Made by a program: the position numbers and the translations under genes. From NCBI GenBank assembly GCA_012103375.1, contig WLWX01000001.1, forward strand, positions 1,726,501-1,790,500: a stretch of DNA of 64,000 bases. Direction: 5' to 3'. Source of the DNA: Paracoccaceae bacterium. GTDB taxonomy: Bacteria; Pseudomonadota; Alphaproteobacteria; Rhodobacterales; Rhodobacteraceae. Shown here one piece after another: positions 17,252 to 27,623 of this stretch. Within the stretch, counting starts at the first letter, position 1. Every line of letters begins with the position of its first letter. A model generated the notes under the pieces. That model did no database searches. It saw only the letters and a program-made list of their open reading frames with translations, and was not told the DNA's origin.

Positions 17252-18574
17252 TCACGCGGTCAACTTGTTCACCGCCGCTTCAAGCGACAGTTCCTCGCTT
17301 TCGCCGCTCCGCCGCTCGGTCAGCTCAACCACGCCGTTCTCCAATCCGCGCGGGCCGATGGTCACCCGCCAGGGCAGCCCGATCAGGTCCATCGTGGCAA
17401 ATTTGCCGCCTGCGCGTTCCTTGCGGTCATCGTAAAGCACTTCGACCCCGGCGTTGGTCAGCTGCGAATAAAGATCATCGCAGGCCGCATTGGTGGCGTC
17501 ATCACCCTGTTTTACGTTGATGATTCCGACTTTGAACGGCGCGACCTCTTCGGGCCAGATGATGCCTTTGTCGTCGTGGCTGGCTTCGATAATCGCACCG
17601 GCCAGACGGGACACGCCGATGCCGTGACTGCCCATGTGAACCGGGACCGGCTTGCCATCGGGGCCCTGAACGGTTGCGCCCATGGGCTCTGAGTATTTCG
17701 TGCCGAAATAGAAGATCTGCCCCACCTCGATCCCGCGCGCGCTGCGGCGGCGGGCTTGGGGAACCTCGGCATAGCGCGCTTCATCGTGGGTTTCGCCGGT
17801 GCGCGCATAGCGGCTGGTGAATTCGTCCAGAACTGCGGCGCATTGGGCGTGGTCGTCATAGTCGATGGCGCGGTCACCAAAGGTCAGATCGGTGACGGCG
17901 CTGTCATAGAACACCTCGGACTCGCCGGTATCGGCGAGGACCAGGAATTCATGCGTATAATCGCCGCCAATCGGCCCGCCATCGGCGCGCATTGGCATTG
18001 CCTGCAGGCCCATCCGCTCAAACGTGCGCAGATAGCTGACCAGATGGCGATTATAGGCATGCAGCGCATCTTCCTTGGTCAGATCAAAGTTATAGCCGTC
18101 TTTCATCAGGAATTCGCGCCCGCGCATGACGCCGAATCGGGGGCGGACCTCATCGCGGAATTTCCACTGGATGTGATACAGCGTCAGCGGCAAATCCTTG
18201 TAGCTTGAGACATGGCTGCGGAAGATATCGGTGATCAGTTCTTCATTGGTCGGGCCATACAGCATGTCGCGACCGCTGCGATCCTCGATCCGCAGCATTT
18301 CCTCGCCGTAATCGTCATAGCGGCCCGATTCGCGCCACAGGTCCGCCGATTGGATCGTCGGCATCAGCATCGGAATGTGGCCCGCGCGCGCCTGCTCATC
18401 ATGGACGATCTGTTCGATCTTGCGAAGCACGCGATAGCCCAGCGGCAGCCAGGAATAGATGCCCGCGCTGGCCTGCTTGATCATGCCTGCGCGCAGCATC
18501 AGGCGGTGGCTGACGATCTGCGCGTCGGACGGGGTTTCCTTCATCACGGGCAGGAAATAATTGGACAGGCGCAT
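17252..18574 (-). CDS. proS: Prolyl-tRNA synthetase, short alphaproteobacterial type
   Basis: A 440-residue class II aminoacyl-tRNA synthetase lacking the editing insertion found in longer bacterial enzymes, a form typical of alphaproteobacteria. It begins [23 protein letters not shown]. Motif 2 is seen in [20 protein letters not shown] and motif 3 in [17 protein letters not shown]-terminal anticodon-binding domain follows ([10 protein letters not shown]...[16 protein letters not shown]). The ATG at 18574 is the conserved start; the frame stays open much further upstream, but that part runs antisense to the AI-2E and hdaA genes and is not coding. Confidence 0.95.
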   Translation of the reverse strand: MRLSNYFLPVMKETPSDAQIVSHRLMLRAGMIKQASAGIYSWLPLGYRVLRKIEQIVHDEQARAGHIPMLMPTIQSADLWRESGRYDDYGEEMLRIEDRSGRDMLYGPTNEELITDIFRSHVSSYKDLPLTLYHIQWKFRDEVRPRFGVMRGREFLMKDGYNFDLTKEDALHAYNRHLVSYLRTFERMGLQAMPMRADGGPIGGDYTHEFLVLADTGESEVFYDSAVTDLTFGDRAIDYDDHAQCAAVLDEFTSRYARTGETHDEARYAEVPQARRRSARGIEVGQIFYFGTKYSEPMGATVQGPDGKPVPVHMGSHGIGVSRLAGAIIEASHDDKGIIWPEEVAPFKVGIINVKQGDDATNAACDDLYSQLTNAGVEVLYDDRKERAGGKFATMDLIGLPWRVTIGPRGLENGVVELTERRSGESEELSLEAAVNKLTA

Positions 18575-18703
18575 GTTCTTCGACCTTTGCGGGCTTGGGC
18601 TTTGGGCCGGGATAGGACATCGCGTCGGGGCAGACAAGCACAGCGGCCTTGCGGTTGTCCCGCGCTCGGGGGCAGAGTGCCCGCAACAAAAGCGGAGGCG
18701 ACG

Positions 18704-19780
18704 ATGGCATTGCCGGTAAGGGATCAGGCGAAATACTGGGGCATCGCGACAGCAGTGTTCTTCTTCATCCTGTGGTGGCTGGGGGATGTGATTCTGCCGT
18801 TCATCCTGGGCGGGGCGATTGCCTATTGTCTGGATCCCATCGCCGACCGGTTCGAGCGGATGGGAATGCCCCGGCTTGCCGCGACCATCGTGATAACACT
18901 GATTGCGGTGCTGGTGTTCGCGCTGCTGGCCCTGCTGGTGATCCCGACGCTGGTGAACCAGATCACCCAGTTGTTCGAAACGGCGCCGCAGATGTTCGCC
19001 AGCTTCCAGGCCTTCCTGGCCGAGCGGTTTCCGACCCTTCTGGACGAAGGCGGCCCGGTTCGTGAGGCGCTGGCCTCGGTCGGGGAAACCATCCGCCAGC
19101 GAGGAGGAGAGCTTCTGAACGGTGTCATCGGATCGCTTAGCGGCATCGTCAACGTTCTGGTGCTGTTCGTGATCGTGCCGGTGGTAACTTTCTATCTGTT
19201 GCTGGATTGGGATCGGATGGTCGCACGGATCGACGCGCTGCTGCCACGCGATCACGCCCCGACGATCCGCCAGCTTGGGCGCGAAGTGGACAACACTCTG
19301 GCCGCGTTCATTCGCGGGCAGGGCACCGTGATGCTGATCCTGGGGGCGTTCTATGCCATCGGGCTGATGCTGGTGGGTCTGAAATTTGGCCTGGTGATCG
19401 GGTTTGCCGCCGGGCTGATGTCGTTCATCCCCTATGTCGGCGCGGTGGTCGGCGGTGGGGTCGCCATCGGCATGGCGCTGTTCCAGTTCTGGGGAGAGTG
19501 GGTCTGGATCGGCGCAGTGGCGGCGATCTTTGTTGCCGGGCAGATGCTGGAGGGCAACGTGCTGACCCCGAAACTGGTCGGTGGCAGTGTCGGATTGCAT
19601 CCCGTCTGGTTGATCTTCGCCTTGTCGGCATTCGGGGCGGTATTCGGATTTGTCGGTCTTCTGGTCGCGGTGCCGATGGCCGCAGCCCTGGGCGTCCTGA
19701 CCCGGTTCGCGATCGAGCAATACAAGCAAAGCCGCCTCTATGCCGGGCTTGGCGCGACCTCGGGCGAGCGTGACGACTGA
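18704..19780 (+). CDS. AI-2E family transporter (PerM/TqsA type)
   Basis: A 358-residue polytopic membrane protein with a pattern of two N-terminal helices, a long central amphipathic region ([22 protein letters not shown]) and about five C-terminal helices, as in the UPF0118/AI-2E permease family. The conserved [19 protein letters not shown] and [21 protein letters not shown] blocks are present. Members have been linked to autoinducer-2 export or Na+/H+ exchange; the substrate here is unknown. GGAGG lies just before the ATG at 18704. It is divergent from proS and 3 bp upstream of hdaA, a neighbour pair common in Rhodobacterales. Confidence 0.85.
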   Translation: MALPVRDQAKYWGIATAVFFFILWWLGDVILPFILGGAIAYCLDPIADRFERMGMPRLAATIVITLIAVLVFALLALLVIPTLVNQITQLFETAPQMFASFQAFLAERFPTLLDEGGPVREALASVGETIRQRGGELLNGVIGSLSGIVNVLVLFVIVPVVTFYLLLDWDRMVARIDALLPRDHAPTIRQLGREVDNTLAAFIRGQGTVMLILGAFYAIGLMLVGLKFGLVIGFAAGLMSFIPYVGAVVGGGVAIGMALFQFWGEWVWIGAVAAIFVAGQMLEGNVLTPKLVGGSVGLHPVWLIFALSAFGAVFGFVGLLVAVPMAAALGVLTRFAIEQYKQSRLYAGLGATSGERDD

Positions 19781-19783
19781 TCC

Positions 19784-20455
19784 ATGGCGCAGCAACTCAG
19801 CTTTGATCTGCCTGCCCGCCCGGCCCTTGGGCGCGATGCTTTTTTCGTGGCCCCGTCCAATGCGCTGGCGGTGGCGGCAATTGATGGCTGGCGCGACTGG
19901 GTGGGCGGCAAGCTGGTGCTTGTCGGGCCAGAGGGGGCTGGCAAGACCCATCTGAGCCACGTCTGGGCGGCAGAATCCGGTGCTGCATTCGTCCGCGCCA
20001 AGGAACTTGCGAACGCGGATATTCCGGGTCTGACCGGTAATCCGGCCATTGTGGTCGAAAACGCCTCGGGCGTGGCTGGTCATGCGGAGGATGAGCGGGC
20101 ATTGTTTCATTTGCACAATCTGGCACTGGCTGAGGGGGTCGCGCTGCTGCTGACAGACCGCAACGCGCCCGCTGCCTGGCAATTGCGTTTGCCCGATCTG
20201 GCCAGCCGGATGCAGGCCACGCAGGTGGCGCGGCTGGATCCGCCCGATGACGCGCTGTTCGCGGCCGTTCTGGTGAAACTGTTCGCGGATCGGCAGTTGA
20301 GCGTTGCGCCCAATCTGATTGACTGGATGGTGCGCCACGCGGAGCGTTCGTTTCAAAGCGCGCAGTCAGCTGTTGCAACGCTGGACGCTGCGGCGCTGGC
20401 GGAGGGGCGCGATGTGACTCGCGATCTGGCGCGGCGGGTTCTGGGGGCGGGTTAG
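19784..20455 (+). CDS. hdaA: DnaA regulatory inactivator Hda homologue (HdaA)
   Basis: A 223-residue DnaA-like AAA+ protein without the DnaA DNA-binding domain. It starts with the clamp-binding peptide AQQLSFDLP (QLxLPL-like, for binding the DnaN sliding clamp) followed by a Walker [11 protein letters not shown]. Walker B is weak ([10 protein letters not shown]), as is usual for this family. It would stimulate ATP hydrolysis on DnaA after initiation and so limit over-replication, as established for Hda and Caulobacter HdaA. It is co-directional with the AI-2E gene, 3 bp apart. Confidence 0.86.
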   Translation: MAQQLSFDLPARPALGRDAFFVAPSNALAVAAIDGWRDWVGGKLVLVGPEGAGKTHLSHVWAAESGAAFVRAKELANADIPGLTGNPAIVVENASGVAGHAEDERALFHLHNLALAEGVALLLTDRNAPAAWQLRLPDLASRMQATQVARLDPPDDALFAAVLVKLFADRQLSVAPNLIDWMVRHAERSFQSAQSAVATLDAAALAEGRDVTRDLARRVLGAG

Positions 20456-20467
20456 AAAAAGATTCTT

Positions 20468-20501
20468 GCCTCCGGCGGGGATATTTTCGGGTCAATGATG
20501 G
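20468..20501 (+). repeat. Dispersed intergenic motif, copy 2
   Basis: GCCTCCGGCGGGGATATTTT followed by CGGGTCAATGATGG, the same motif as at 5502-5537, beginning 13 bp after the hdaA stop. Confidence 0.75.
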
Positions 20502-20561
20502 TGCAGGCGCGCCCGGTCTGCGCGCGATGCCGGTGGACATCGGTGTCTTGGAACAGGCATA

Positions 20562-20579
20562 AAGTCACACCAGTTTCAC
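20562..20579 (+). promoter_or_regulatory. Possible PHO box upstream of ppk1
   Basis: Two related heptamers AAGTCAC and GTTTCAC lie with an 11-base period (20562-20568 and 20573-20579), the geometry of PhoB binding sites (CTGTCAT-n4-CTGTCAC type), 5/7 matches each to CTGTCAC. The site is 22 bp before the ppk1 start. ppk is a known Pho-regulon member in several bacteria. The match is imperfect. Confidence 0.38.
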
Positions 20580-20601
20580 ATAACTATCTGAAAACAGGAC
20601 C

Positions 20602-22779
20602 ATGGTGCAGTCGGATTTTCTACATTCCACACCGCAGGGCGGCGTCACTCCGGACGGGTTTGATCCGACCGGCCCAGAGCGGTTTTTTAATCGCGAGCTT
20701 AGCTGGCTGGCGTTCAACACACGGGTGCTGGAAGAGGCTGAGAATCCGCGTGTGCCGTTGTTGGAGCGGCTGCGGTTTGTCTCGATCTCGGCGGCGAATC
20801 TGGATGAATTCTATACCGTCCGCGTCGCGGGCCTGCGTGAATTGGCGCAGGAGGGGAATGTGACACCTGCCGCCGACGGGCTGACCCCGACTGAGCAGTT
20901 GGTTCTGATCAATGCCGATGCGCGCGCCCTGATGGAGCGCCAGCAGGCCGTCTGGCAGGCGATCGCGGTCGAAATGCAGGACAGTGGCATACACCTGCTG
21001 GCGCGCGACACGCTGACCAAAGCAGACAGGGCATTTCTGGAAGAAACGTTTTTGTCGCAGGTGTTTCCGATCCTGTCTCCGCTGGCGATTGATCCTGCGC
21101 ATCCGTTCCCCTTCATTCCGACGTCCGGGTTTTCACTGGCACTGCAACTGGAACGCAAAAGTGACAGGCGCAAGCTGAAGGCGCTGTTGCCGATCCCGGC
21201 GCAGATCGACCGGTTCATTCGGCTTCCGGGCGATGATGGGGCCATTCGTTTTCTGCCGCTTGAAGACCTGCTGTTGCTGCACCTCGACAGCCTGTTTCCG
21301 GGTTACAAGGAAACCGGCAATTGCGCTTTTCGCGTGTTGCGTGACAGCGATCTGGAGCTTGAGGACGAAGCCGAAGATCTTGTGCGCGAGTTTGAGACGG
21401 CACTGAAGCGGCGGCGCCGGGGTGAGGTGGTGCGCCTGAAGATCAGTGCCGGAGCACCCAGCGGGCTGCGCCGCACGATCATGGACGAACTGCATGTCAC
21501 CACTGACGAGGTGGTCGAGATTGACGGGCTGATCGGGATTGCCGACCTGAAGGAACTGGTGCTGGAGGAACGTCCCGATCTTCTGTGGCCAAGTTTTGCG
21601 CCGCGCGTGCCCGAACGCGTGACCGACCACGACGGCGATATGTTCGCGGCGATCCGCCAGAAGGACATGTTGCTGCATCACCCGTATGAGACCTTCGACA
21701 TGGTTGTGCGCTTTCTGGCGCAGGCCGCGCGTGACCCGAATGTTTTGGCGATCAAGCAGACGCTGTACCGGACCTCGAACCAGTCGCCGATTGTCGATGC
21801 CCTGTGTGAGGCAGCCGAACAGGGCAAATCCGTGACGGCGTTGGTCGAGCTTAAGGCGCGCTTTGACGAGGCTGCGAACATCCGCCAGTCACGCACGCTG
21901 GAACGCGCCGGGGCGCATGTGGTTTATGGTTTCATCAACTACAAGACTCACGCCAAGATCAGCACTGTCGTGCGGCGCGAGGGCGACAAGCTGGTGACCT
22001 ATACCCATTATGGCACTGGCAATTACCATCCGATCACGGCGCGGATTTATACCGACCTCAGCTTTTTCACATGCGACGCCAGCCTTGGGCGTGATGCCAC
22101 CAAGGTGTTCAACTATCTGTCGGGCTACGCACAGCCCGAGGCGTTGGAGAATCTGGCAATCTCTCCGCTGACGCTGAAATCCACTTTGCTGGATCTGATC
22201 GCTGCAGAGGGCGACCATGCCGAGGCGGGGCGTCCGGCGCAGATCTGGGCGAAGATGAATTCGCTGGTCGATCCTGAAGTGATCGACGCGCTTTACGGTG
22301 CCAGTCAGCGTGGGGTTCAGATTGATCTGGTGGTCCGTGGCATTTGTTCGCTGCGCCCCGGCATCACCGGGCTGAGTGAGAATATCCGGGTGAAGTCCGT
22401 GGTCGGGCGGTTCCTGGAGCATTCGCGAATTGCGTGTTTTGGCGCGGGCTTCGGGCTGCCGGCAAAGAAGGCGCGGGTGTTCATTTCCTCAGCCGACTGG
22501 ATGGGGCGGAACCTGAACTATCGCGTGGAAACACTGGTCGAGATCACCAATGGAACCGTGAAGGCGCAGATCGTCAGTCAGATCATGGCCGCAAACCTGT
22601 TTGATCAGGCGCAAAGCTGGGTGCTGCAGGCGGATGGAAGCTATGCGCGGCCCGATCTTGCGGCGATCGAGTCTCCGTTCAACTGCCACCGGTTCTTCAT
22701 GGAAAACCCGTCGCTGTCCGGACGGGGGAGCGCGGGTGCATCGGATGTGCCCGAACTGGCGCATACCGACGACGATTGA
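20602..22779 (+). CDS. ppk1: Polyphosphate kinase 1
   Basis: A 725-residue PPK1 that reversibly polymerises the gamma-phosphate of ATP into inorganic polyphosphate at the membrane face. N-terminal domain: [20 protein letters not shown]. Middle domain: [15 protein letters not shown]. The two PLD-like catalytic domains contain KTHAKIS with the phosphorylated His, then [15 protein letters not shown], and the second conserved His in [11 protein letters not shown]. The start ATG 20602 is chosen because FNRELSWL falls 29 residues in, as expected. Immediately followed by ppx, it forms a polyP synthesis and degradation pair, likely phosphate-regulated. Confidence 0.95.
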   Translation: MVQSDFLHSTPQGGVTPDGFDPTGPERFFNRELSWLAFNTRVLEEAENPRVPLLERLRFVSISAANLDEFYTVRVAGLRELAQEGNVTPAADGLTPTEQLVLINADARALMERQQAVWQAIAVEMQDSGIHLLARDTLTKADRAFLEETFLSQVFPILSPLAIDPAHPFPFIPTSGFSLALQLERKSDRRKLKALLPIPAQIDRFIRLPGDDGAIRFLPLEDLLLLHLDSLFPGYKETGNCAFRVLRDSDLELEDEAEDLVREFETALKRRRRGEVVRLKISAGAPSGLRRTIMDELHVTTDEVVEIDGLIGIADLKELVLEERPDLLWPSFAPRVPERVTDHDGDMFAAIRQKDMLLHHPYETFDMVVRFLAQAARDPNVLAIKQTLYRTSNQSPIVDALCEAAEQGKSVTALVELKARFDEAANIRQSRTLERAGAHVVYGFINYKTHAKISTVVRREGDKLVTYTHYGTGNYHPITARIYTDLSFFTCDASLGRDATKVFNYLSGYAQPEALENLAISPLTLKSTLLDLIAAEGDHAEAGRPAQIWAKMNSLVDPEVIDALYGASQRGVQIDLVVRGICSLRPGITGLSENIRVKSVVGRFLEHSRIACFGAGFGLPAKKARVFISSADWMGRNLNYRVETLVEITNGTVKAQIVSQIMAANLFDQAQSWVLQADGSYARPDLAAIESPFNCHRFFMENPSLSGRGSAGASDVPELAHTDDD

Positions 22780-22781
22780 GG

Positions 22782-22813
22782 CGGGCAGGGGGCTGTCTGC
22801 CCCCTCTTGCCCG
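22782..22813 (+). terminator. Hairpin after ppk1
   Basis: AGGGGGC (22787-22793) pairs with GCCCCCT (22799-22805) around TGTCT, and the outer CGGGC (22782-22786) with GCCCG (22809-22813) across a 3-nt bulge. No T-run follows directly; ATATTTTTGGG comes about 25 bp later. It may act as a transcript stabiliser or partial terminator between ppk1 and ppx. Confidence 0.45.
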
Positions 22814-22827
22814 TGCCGGGCAATTCA

Positions 22828-22859
22828 CCCCCGAGGATATTTTTGGGTCAATGATGGAA
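22828..22859 (+). repeat. Dispersed intergenic motif, copy 3 (diverged)
   Basis: ACCCCCGAGGATATTTTTGG followed by GTCAATGATGGA; the right half matches the copies at 5502 and 20468 closely while the left half is diverged. It lies between ppk1 and ppx. Confidence 0.6.
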
Positions 22860-22946
22860 TTGCCGGGGCGGATTCTGCTTGGGTGAATTGACCTGAGCGG
22901 GGTGGCGCTTCACAGTCGCGGTGCGAATCCAGCACCGGGGGCGATC

Positions 22947-24482
22947 ATGGGTGGCAGCGAAGGGGGCGATTGGTCCCCGTTTGATAAACCACTGTTTGAC
23001 GACCCTTCGGCGCGCGCGCTTTCGCGCGTTGGTGTGGTTGATGTCGGATCGAACTCGGTCCGGTTGGTGATCTTCGACGGGGCGGCGCGAAGCCCGGCGT
23101 ATTTCTACAATGAAAAGATCCTGTGCGGATTGGGCAAGGGGTTTAACGAAACCGGGCGGCTGGATCCGCAGGGACGCGCGCGGGCGCTGGCGGCGATCCA
23201 GCGGTTTCAGTTGCTGGCCAGTGCCATGGGCATTCCGACTTTGACGGCCGTTGCGACCGCCGCCGTGCGCGAGGCGAAGGACGGCCCGGAATTCCGCGCC
23301 GAGGTTCTGCGTGAAACCGGGCTGCGCCTGTGGGTGATTGATGGTGAGGAAGAAGCGCGGCTTTCGGCGCAGGGCGTCTTGCTGGGCTGGCCCGGGGCTG
23401 ATGGGCTGCTGTGTGATATCGGTGGATCATCGCTGGAACTGGCAGTTATTTCCGAAGGCAAGGTCGGCAAGCGGTTGACTGTTCCGCTGGGGCCCCTGCG
23501 GCTGGAGGGGATCAAGGGCGGCAAGAAGGCGCGCAAGGTCGAGATTGATCGCAACCTTGATCTGCTGGCCGAGGCGGTCGGCACCAGGCACAAGCGGCTG
23601 TTTCTGGTTGGCGGTTCCTGGCGCGCAATTGCGCGACTGGATATGGAGCGGCGGGGATATCCGCTGCATGTGCTGCATGAATACCGGATGACACCGCGAT
23701 CCGTGGTTGCCACGGTCGAATGGATTGCGGACAACGACCTTACTGAATTGCGTGGTCGCACAAACACCTCTGAAGCCCGGATGTCGCTGGTCCCGATCGC
23801 CTCGGAAGTGCTGCGCCGTTTGGTGCGTCGCCTGAAACCGGCCGAGATCGCAGTCTCTGCTTACGGAATTCGCGAAGGCATGCTTTATGAACAGATGCCC
23901 GAACGGTTGCGACGCCGTGACCCGCTGATTGAGGCATGCCGTTTTGCCGAAGCCAAAGATGCGCGGATGCCTGGGTTTGGCAAGGCGCTCTATGGCTTCT
24001 TGCGCCCGCTATACGTCAATTCCAGCGACGCACGAAAACGGCTGGTGAAGGCCGCCTGTCTGCTGCACGACGTGACCTGGCGCGCGCATCCCGATTACCG
24101 GCACGAGGTGTGTTTTGATAATGCCACCCGCGCCAACCTTGGCGGCTTGACCCATTCCGAACGGGTGTTCCTGGGTCTGGCGTTGCTGCATCGCTACAAG
24201 AACAGCCGCTCTGGCACCCGGTTCGAAGCGCTGATGGAACTGCTGAGTGAAAAGCAGATTGCGGAGGCCGAGATTCTGGGCAAGGCGATGCGGTTCGGGG
24301 CGATGTTTTCGGTTCAGGACAGCTCTCTGATGGGTGAGCTTACCTGGCGACCAAAGAAAAAATTGCTTGAGATGCGCGTTCCGGGCGCGTCGCGCGCCCT
24401 GTTCGGGGAGGTTGCTGAGGCGCGGTTTCAATCGCTGGCATCAGCGCTTGGCGCTGAGGGGCATGTGAAGTTCCTGGGCTGA
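22947..24482 (+). CDS. ppx: Exopolyphosphatase / guanosine pentaphosphatase family protein
   Basis: A 511-residue Ppx/GppA-family phosphatase (ASKHA fold) that removes terminal phosphates from polyphosphate and may also act on pppGpp. The first phosphate-binding loop is VDVGSNSVRLVIFD and the second is DIGGSSLELAV. The C-terminal helical domain contains the HD-like segment KAACLLHDVTWRAHPDYRHE. ATG 22947 (MGGSEGGDWS) is used; an upstream in-frame start at 22902 is possible but adds an unconserved stretch. Its position right after ppk1 indicates joint control of polyphosphate levels. Confidence 0.9.
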   Translation: MGGSEGGDWSPFDKPLFDDPSARALSRVGVVDVGSNSVRLVIFDGAARSPAYFYNEKILCGLGKGFNETGRLDPQGRARALAAIQRFQLLASAMGIPTLTAVATAAVREAKDGPEFRAEVLRETGLRLWVIDGEEEARLSAQGVLLGWPGADGLLCDIGGSSLELAVISEGKVGKRLTVPLGPLRLEGIKGGKKARKVEIDRNLDLLAEAVGTRHKRLFLVGGSWRAIARLDMERRGYPLHVLHEYRMTPRSVVATVEWIADNDLTELRGRTNTSEARMSLVPIASEVLRRLVRRLKPAEIAVSAYGIREGMLYEQMPERLRRRDPLIEACRFAEAKDARMPGFGKALYGFLRPLYVNSSDARKRLVKAACLLHDVTWRAHPDYRHEVCFDNATRANLGGLTHSERVFLGLALLHRYKNSRSGTRFEALMELLSEKQIAEAEILGKAMRFGAMFSVQDSSLMGELTWRPKKKLLEMRVPGASRALFGEVAEARFQSLASALGAEGHVKFLG

Positions 24483-24664
24483 GTGAGGCTGCCTGGATGC
24501 GATTGGATTGAATTGACCGGCGGCGCTTTGCTGCGCAGAATATAAAATTTGCGGCAAACTTATCTGAAATACCCTATGTATTCTTGCGCAATTGCGCCGA
24601 TCCGGAAAGACATGGTTAACAATTTGCCTCGCCTTTTAGGAGCTTCAGTTTTGGGAGCGCAGGC

Positions 24665-26923
24665 GTGCGACAGTTCACCCTTATCCAGACACATACGGCC
24701 GGGATTGCGGGTTTCGTTGACGGTATTTCGGACCTTGATATCGTGACCATCGGCGGGGTGACTCATCTGATCTCGCTTTCCGGGTCGGGCGGCGGGATCA
24801 GCAGTTATCTGGTCGATACCGGCGCACCGATCGCAGCGGTGATCGAGGACCAGCAAAGCCACGACCCTGCCGAGGCATTCGGGATCACGCCGCTGCGGAT
24901 CGAAATCCTCGATCCGGGCGGTTCGCCGGTGCTGGCTGTGTTCGGGGGTCCGGATGCGGGGATGAGTGACTATGGGTTCACCGGGGCAACCGGCGCGCTG
25001 TCAGGGGCCCAGGCGATAACGGTGGGGGATGTTTCTGACGGTCCGGTGACGGCCTTCCAAAGCATCACGTCGGCCGGGCAGACGTTTCACTATGTCAGCC
25101 ATTATCTGACCGGCGGTTTGACCACCTATGAGGTGCAGAATGGAACGCCGGTCGCGGTTGATCAGGACGGATCCGGCAGCGGATATCAGGGTGTTGATGT
25201 GGCCGACATGGCCCGGGCGACGGTGGCTGGTGTGGACTATCTGTTCACCATCTCGTCTGTGCAGAATGCGGCAAGCGCCTTTCGAATTCTTGCCGACGGC
25301 ACGCCCGAGTTGACCGGAACGACCGGGGCGGCGAATGGGCTGGGGCTGTCTACGCCGACGGCGATAACCACTGCCGAGGTTGCTGGCACGACCTTCGTCA
25401 TTGTGGCCGGGGCGGGCAGTGGATCGCTCAGCGTGCTAAAGCTGACCGGCGGTGGCAGCCTGTTTCCGACAGATCATGTGCTGGACGGTCTTGAGACACG
25501 ATTTCAGGGGGTTACGGCACTGACGTCGGTTCAGATCTCGGGTCAGACCTTCGTGCTGGCTGGCGGCGCTGACGATGGTCTGAGCCTGTTCAGCCTGCTG
25601 CCCGACGGGCGGTTGCTGCATCGCGGAACCGTGGCAGACACCGGTGCGACCACGCTGAACAACGTGACCGACATCGCTGCCACAGCCTCGGCCGGGGATC
25701 TGGCGGTTTTTGTCGCCAGCCAGAATGAACCGGGAATCACCGAATTCCGAATCGATGTCGGCGCGCTGGGCACAGTGCAGAAGGCGGCGCACAGTGGTTC
25801 GATTCTGACAGGTGGCAGCCAGAACGATATTTTGGCCGGTGGCGCTGGTGTTGACACGCTGGATGGTGGGGCAGGCGACGACATTATCGTTGATGGTGCG
25901 GGCAGCGACGTTATGATCGGCGGGCTGGGGGCGGATATCTTCGTTTTGACCGAAGACGGGATGCCGGACGCGATCACGGATTACAATCCGGCGGTCGACG
26001 CGCTGGACCTGTCGGCGCTGGGATTGCTCTATTCGGTCAGCCAGCTGAACATTCAAAGCACGGGCAGCGGCGCAACCATCAGCTTCTTTTCCGAGGTTCT
26101 GAATATCACCAGCCATGATTTCACACCTCTGGATGCAAGCGATTTCACCGATGCGTCGATCGTCAATCTGCAGCGCATGCCGATGTGGGGCGTGGTGGTT
26201 GATCAGAAACTGGTGGGCTCGGCGGGGGCGGATGTGCTGATCGGGAATACCGGCGATGATACGCTGAACGGCGGCGCGGGGGCGGATGTTCTGTCCGGCG
26301 GCGCAGGCCGCGATGTCGTGACCCACACGGATGCGACTGCTGGTGTCTGGGTCGATCTTCAGAATCCGAACTTCATGAAGGGCGATGCCCTGGGCGATGT
26401 GATCACCGGTGTTGAGGTGATTCACGGCACCCGGTTTGCAGATCAATTGCGCGGGGATGCGGGCGATAACGAATTCTACGGCGGCGCATTCTCGGACCGG
26501 CTGTACGGGCGCGCCGGGAATGATCTGCTGTTTGGCGAAGGCGGGGCGGATGCGCTTTACGGCAATACAGGCGCTGACGTGATGACCGGCGGCGAGGGTT
26601 GGGTGCGTGATCGGTTTATCTATTTCTCGACCGCGGATTCGCGCCCTGGCGCGGGCCAACGGGACATCATTACCGATTTTCAGACCGGCAAGGACCGGAT
26701 TGAGATCAGCCGATTCGACGCCGACCCGGTGACGCCTGGAAATCAGGTGTTTGCCTTCATCGGTGACGCGGCATTTTCCGGTGTCGGGCAGGTGCGCTAT
26801 GAACAAAACCTCGGGGCCGGGCACACGCTGGTGCAGGCGGATATCGACGGCGATGGCGCGGCAGATTTCGAGGTTGAACTGACAGGCGTCATTGATCTGA
26901 TTTCATCAGACTTTCTGTTGTAG
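24665..26923 (+). CDS. RTX-type calcium-binding protein with propeller-like N-terminal region
   Basis: A 752-residue protein. Residues 1 to about 370 hold repeated units of roughly 45-50 residues with a motif like ITxxxVxGxTFVxVA (AGTTFVIVAGAGSGSLSVLKL, SGQTFVLAGGADDGLSLFSLL), suggestive of a beta-propeller. Then three blocks of RTX nonapeptides GGxGxDxLx occur, for example DILAGGAGVDTLDGGAGDD (about 387-420), VLIGNTGDDTLNGGAGADVL (about 525-545) and a third near 600-640. The C-terminus (DIITDFQTGKDRIEISRFD, FEVELTGVIDLISSDFLL) looks like a type I secretion signal. There is no Sec signal peptide, so export by a T1SS encoded elsewhere is expected. The start is GTG 24665 after GGAG. The role (adhesin, surface-layer or enzyme) is unknown. 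Confidence 0.82.
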   Translation: MRQFTLIQTHTAGIAGFVDGISDLDIVTIGGVTHLISLSGSGGGISSYLVDTGAPIAAVIEDQQSHDPAEAFGITPLRIEILDPGGSPVLAVFGGPDAGMSDYGFTGATGALSGAQAITVGDVSDGPVTAFQSITSAGQTFHYVSHYLTGGLTTYEVQNGTPVAVDQDGSGSGYQGVDVADMARATVAGVDYLFTISSVQNAASAFRILADGTPELTGTTGAANGLGLSTPTAITTAEVAGTTFVIVAGAGSGSLSVLKLTGGGSLFPTDHVLDGLETRFQGVTALTSVQISGQTFVLAGGADDGLSLFSLLPDGRLLHRGTVADTGATTLNNVTDIAATASAGDLAVFVASQNEPGITEFRIDVGALGTVQKAAHSGSILTGGSQNDILAGGAGVDTLDGGAGDDIIVDGAGSDVMIGGLGADIFVLTEDGMPDAITDYNPAVDALDLSALGLLYSVSQLNIQSTGSGATISFFSEVLNITSHDFTPLDASDFTDASIVNLQRMPMWGVVVDQKLVGSAGADVLIGNTGDDTLNGGAGADVLSGGAGRDVVTHTDATAGVWVDLQNPNFMKGDALGDVITGVEVIHGTRFADQLRGDAGDNEFYGGAFSDRLYGRAGNDLLFGEGGADALYGNTGADVMTGGEGWVRDRFIYFSTADSRPGAGQRDIITDFQTGKDRIEISRFDADPVTPGNQVFAFIGDAAFSGVGQVRYEQNLGAGHTLVQADIDGDGAADFEVELTGVIDLISSDFLL

Positions 26924-27007
26924 GGCTTCGGGGCAACAGATTGGCAGATCCGCGATGCCTGGGGCCGGCGTAACCGCGCGTGGCTGTCGGCCCGAAGGCA
27001 ACGCCGG

Positions 27008-27517
27008 TCAGGCAATCCGGCGCTGCATCCGTACGGCGGGGAAACCAATTCCGGGGCGCAACGTGACCTCGACCGGGCCGATGGCATGAAACCCGCAGGC
27101 CGAATAGAAGGGCACCGCCGTCAAAGTGCTGAGGCATTCGAGGACGCCAACGCCAGCACTGGCCGCATCCTCAACAACGCGGGTCATCAGCGTGTGCCCA
27201 ATGCCACGACGGGTGCGGCGATGATCAACCACAACGTGGCGAATATGTCCCATATCGCGCGGGCCAACGCCGCCGTGGGGCGCGGACCATGTCCAACCGC
27301 CCGCGCCGACGATCTGGTCCTGATCCAGAACAACGAAGTAGCTGCCCGAGGATAGCAGCCGCAGATTTGCACGCGCAATCAGCGGCAGGGCCGTGACCAG
27401 AACCGATGGCGAATAATCCGGTTTCAGCAGCACCGGATAGCTGGACGCCAATAAGGCGTCGACCTTGGCAAGGTCGCAGCTGGCTGCGGGGCGGATGGTA
27501 AGGGTCGGGCAGGTCAT
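27008..27517 (-). CDS. GNAT-family N-acetyltransferase
   Basis: A 169-residue Gcn5-related acyltransferase. The acetyl-CoA-binding motif A is seen in HIRHVVVDHRRTRRGIGHTLM, preceded by the strand YFVVLDQDQIVGAGGWT and followed by the family end GVLECLSTLTAVPFYSACGF. The substrate is not predictable. ATG 27517 begins MTCPTLTIRPAA, a usual GNAT beginning; a longer frame upstream has no family character. It lies downstream of rpmG on the same strand, with the rpmG terminator between them. Confidence 0.85.
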   Translation of the reverse strand: MTCPTLTIRPAASCDLAKVDALLASSYPVLLKPDYSPSVLVTALPLIARANLRLLSSGSYFVVLDQDQIVGAGGWTWSAPHGGVGPRDMGHIRHVVVDHRRTRRGIGHTLMTRVVEDAASAGVGVLECLSTLTAVPFYSACGFHAIGPVEVTLRPGIGFPAVRMQRRIA

Positions 27518-27571
27518 GGCGCACTCTCGCGTCTGGGGCTGGTTGGGCCGCGCGGCGAGGGGGCAAAGAAA

Positions 27572-27597
27572 AAGCCGCGCGGTGTGTCGCGCGGCTT
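27572..27597 (-). terminator. Factor-independent terminator of rpmG
   Basis: Perfect 10-bp stem AAGCCGCGCG/CGCGCGGCTT with a 6-base loop. On the minus strand it is followed by TTTTCTTTG, the expected U-rich tail, about 27 bp downstream of the rpmG stop. Confidence 0.88.
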
Positions 27598-27623
27598 GTC
27601 TGGTCGTAAGGGTGGAAGATCGC

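Noticed and set aside
18575-20356. N-terminal extension of proS by nearly 600 codons
   Set aside because: It lies antisense to the AI-2E and hdaA genes and the true conserved ProS start is at 18574.
22890-22946. Possible riboswitch or tRNA-like fold before ppx (GTGCGAATCCAGCACC)
   Set aside because: The short stem is not part of any known aptamer consensus I could recognise; the cobalamin box is absent.
25436-26824. A 462-codon antisense frame in the RTX gene
   Set aside because: It mirrors the repetitive glycine/aspartate codons; the sense strand has clear RTX motifs.
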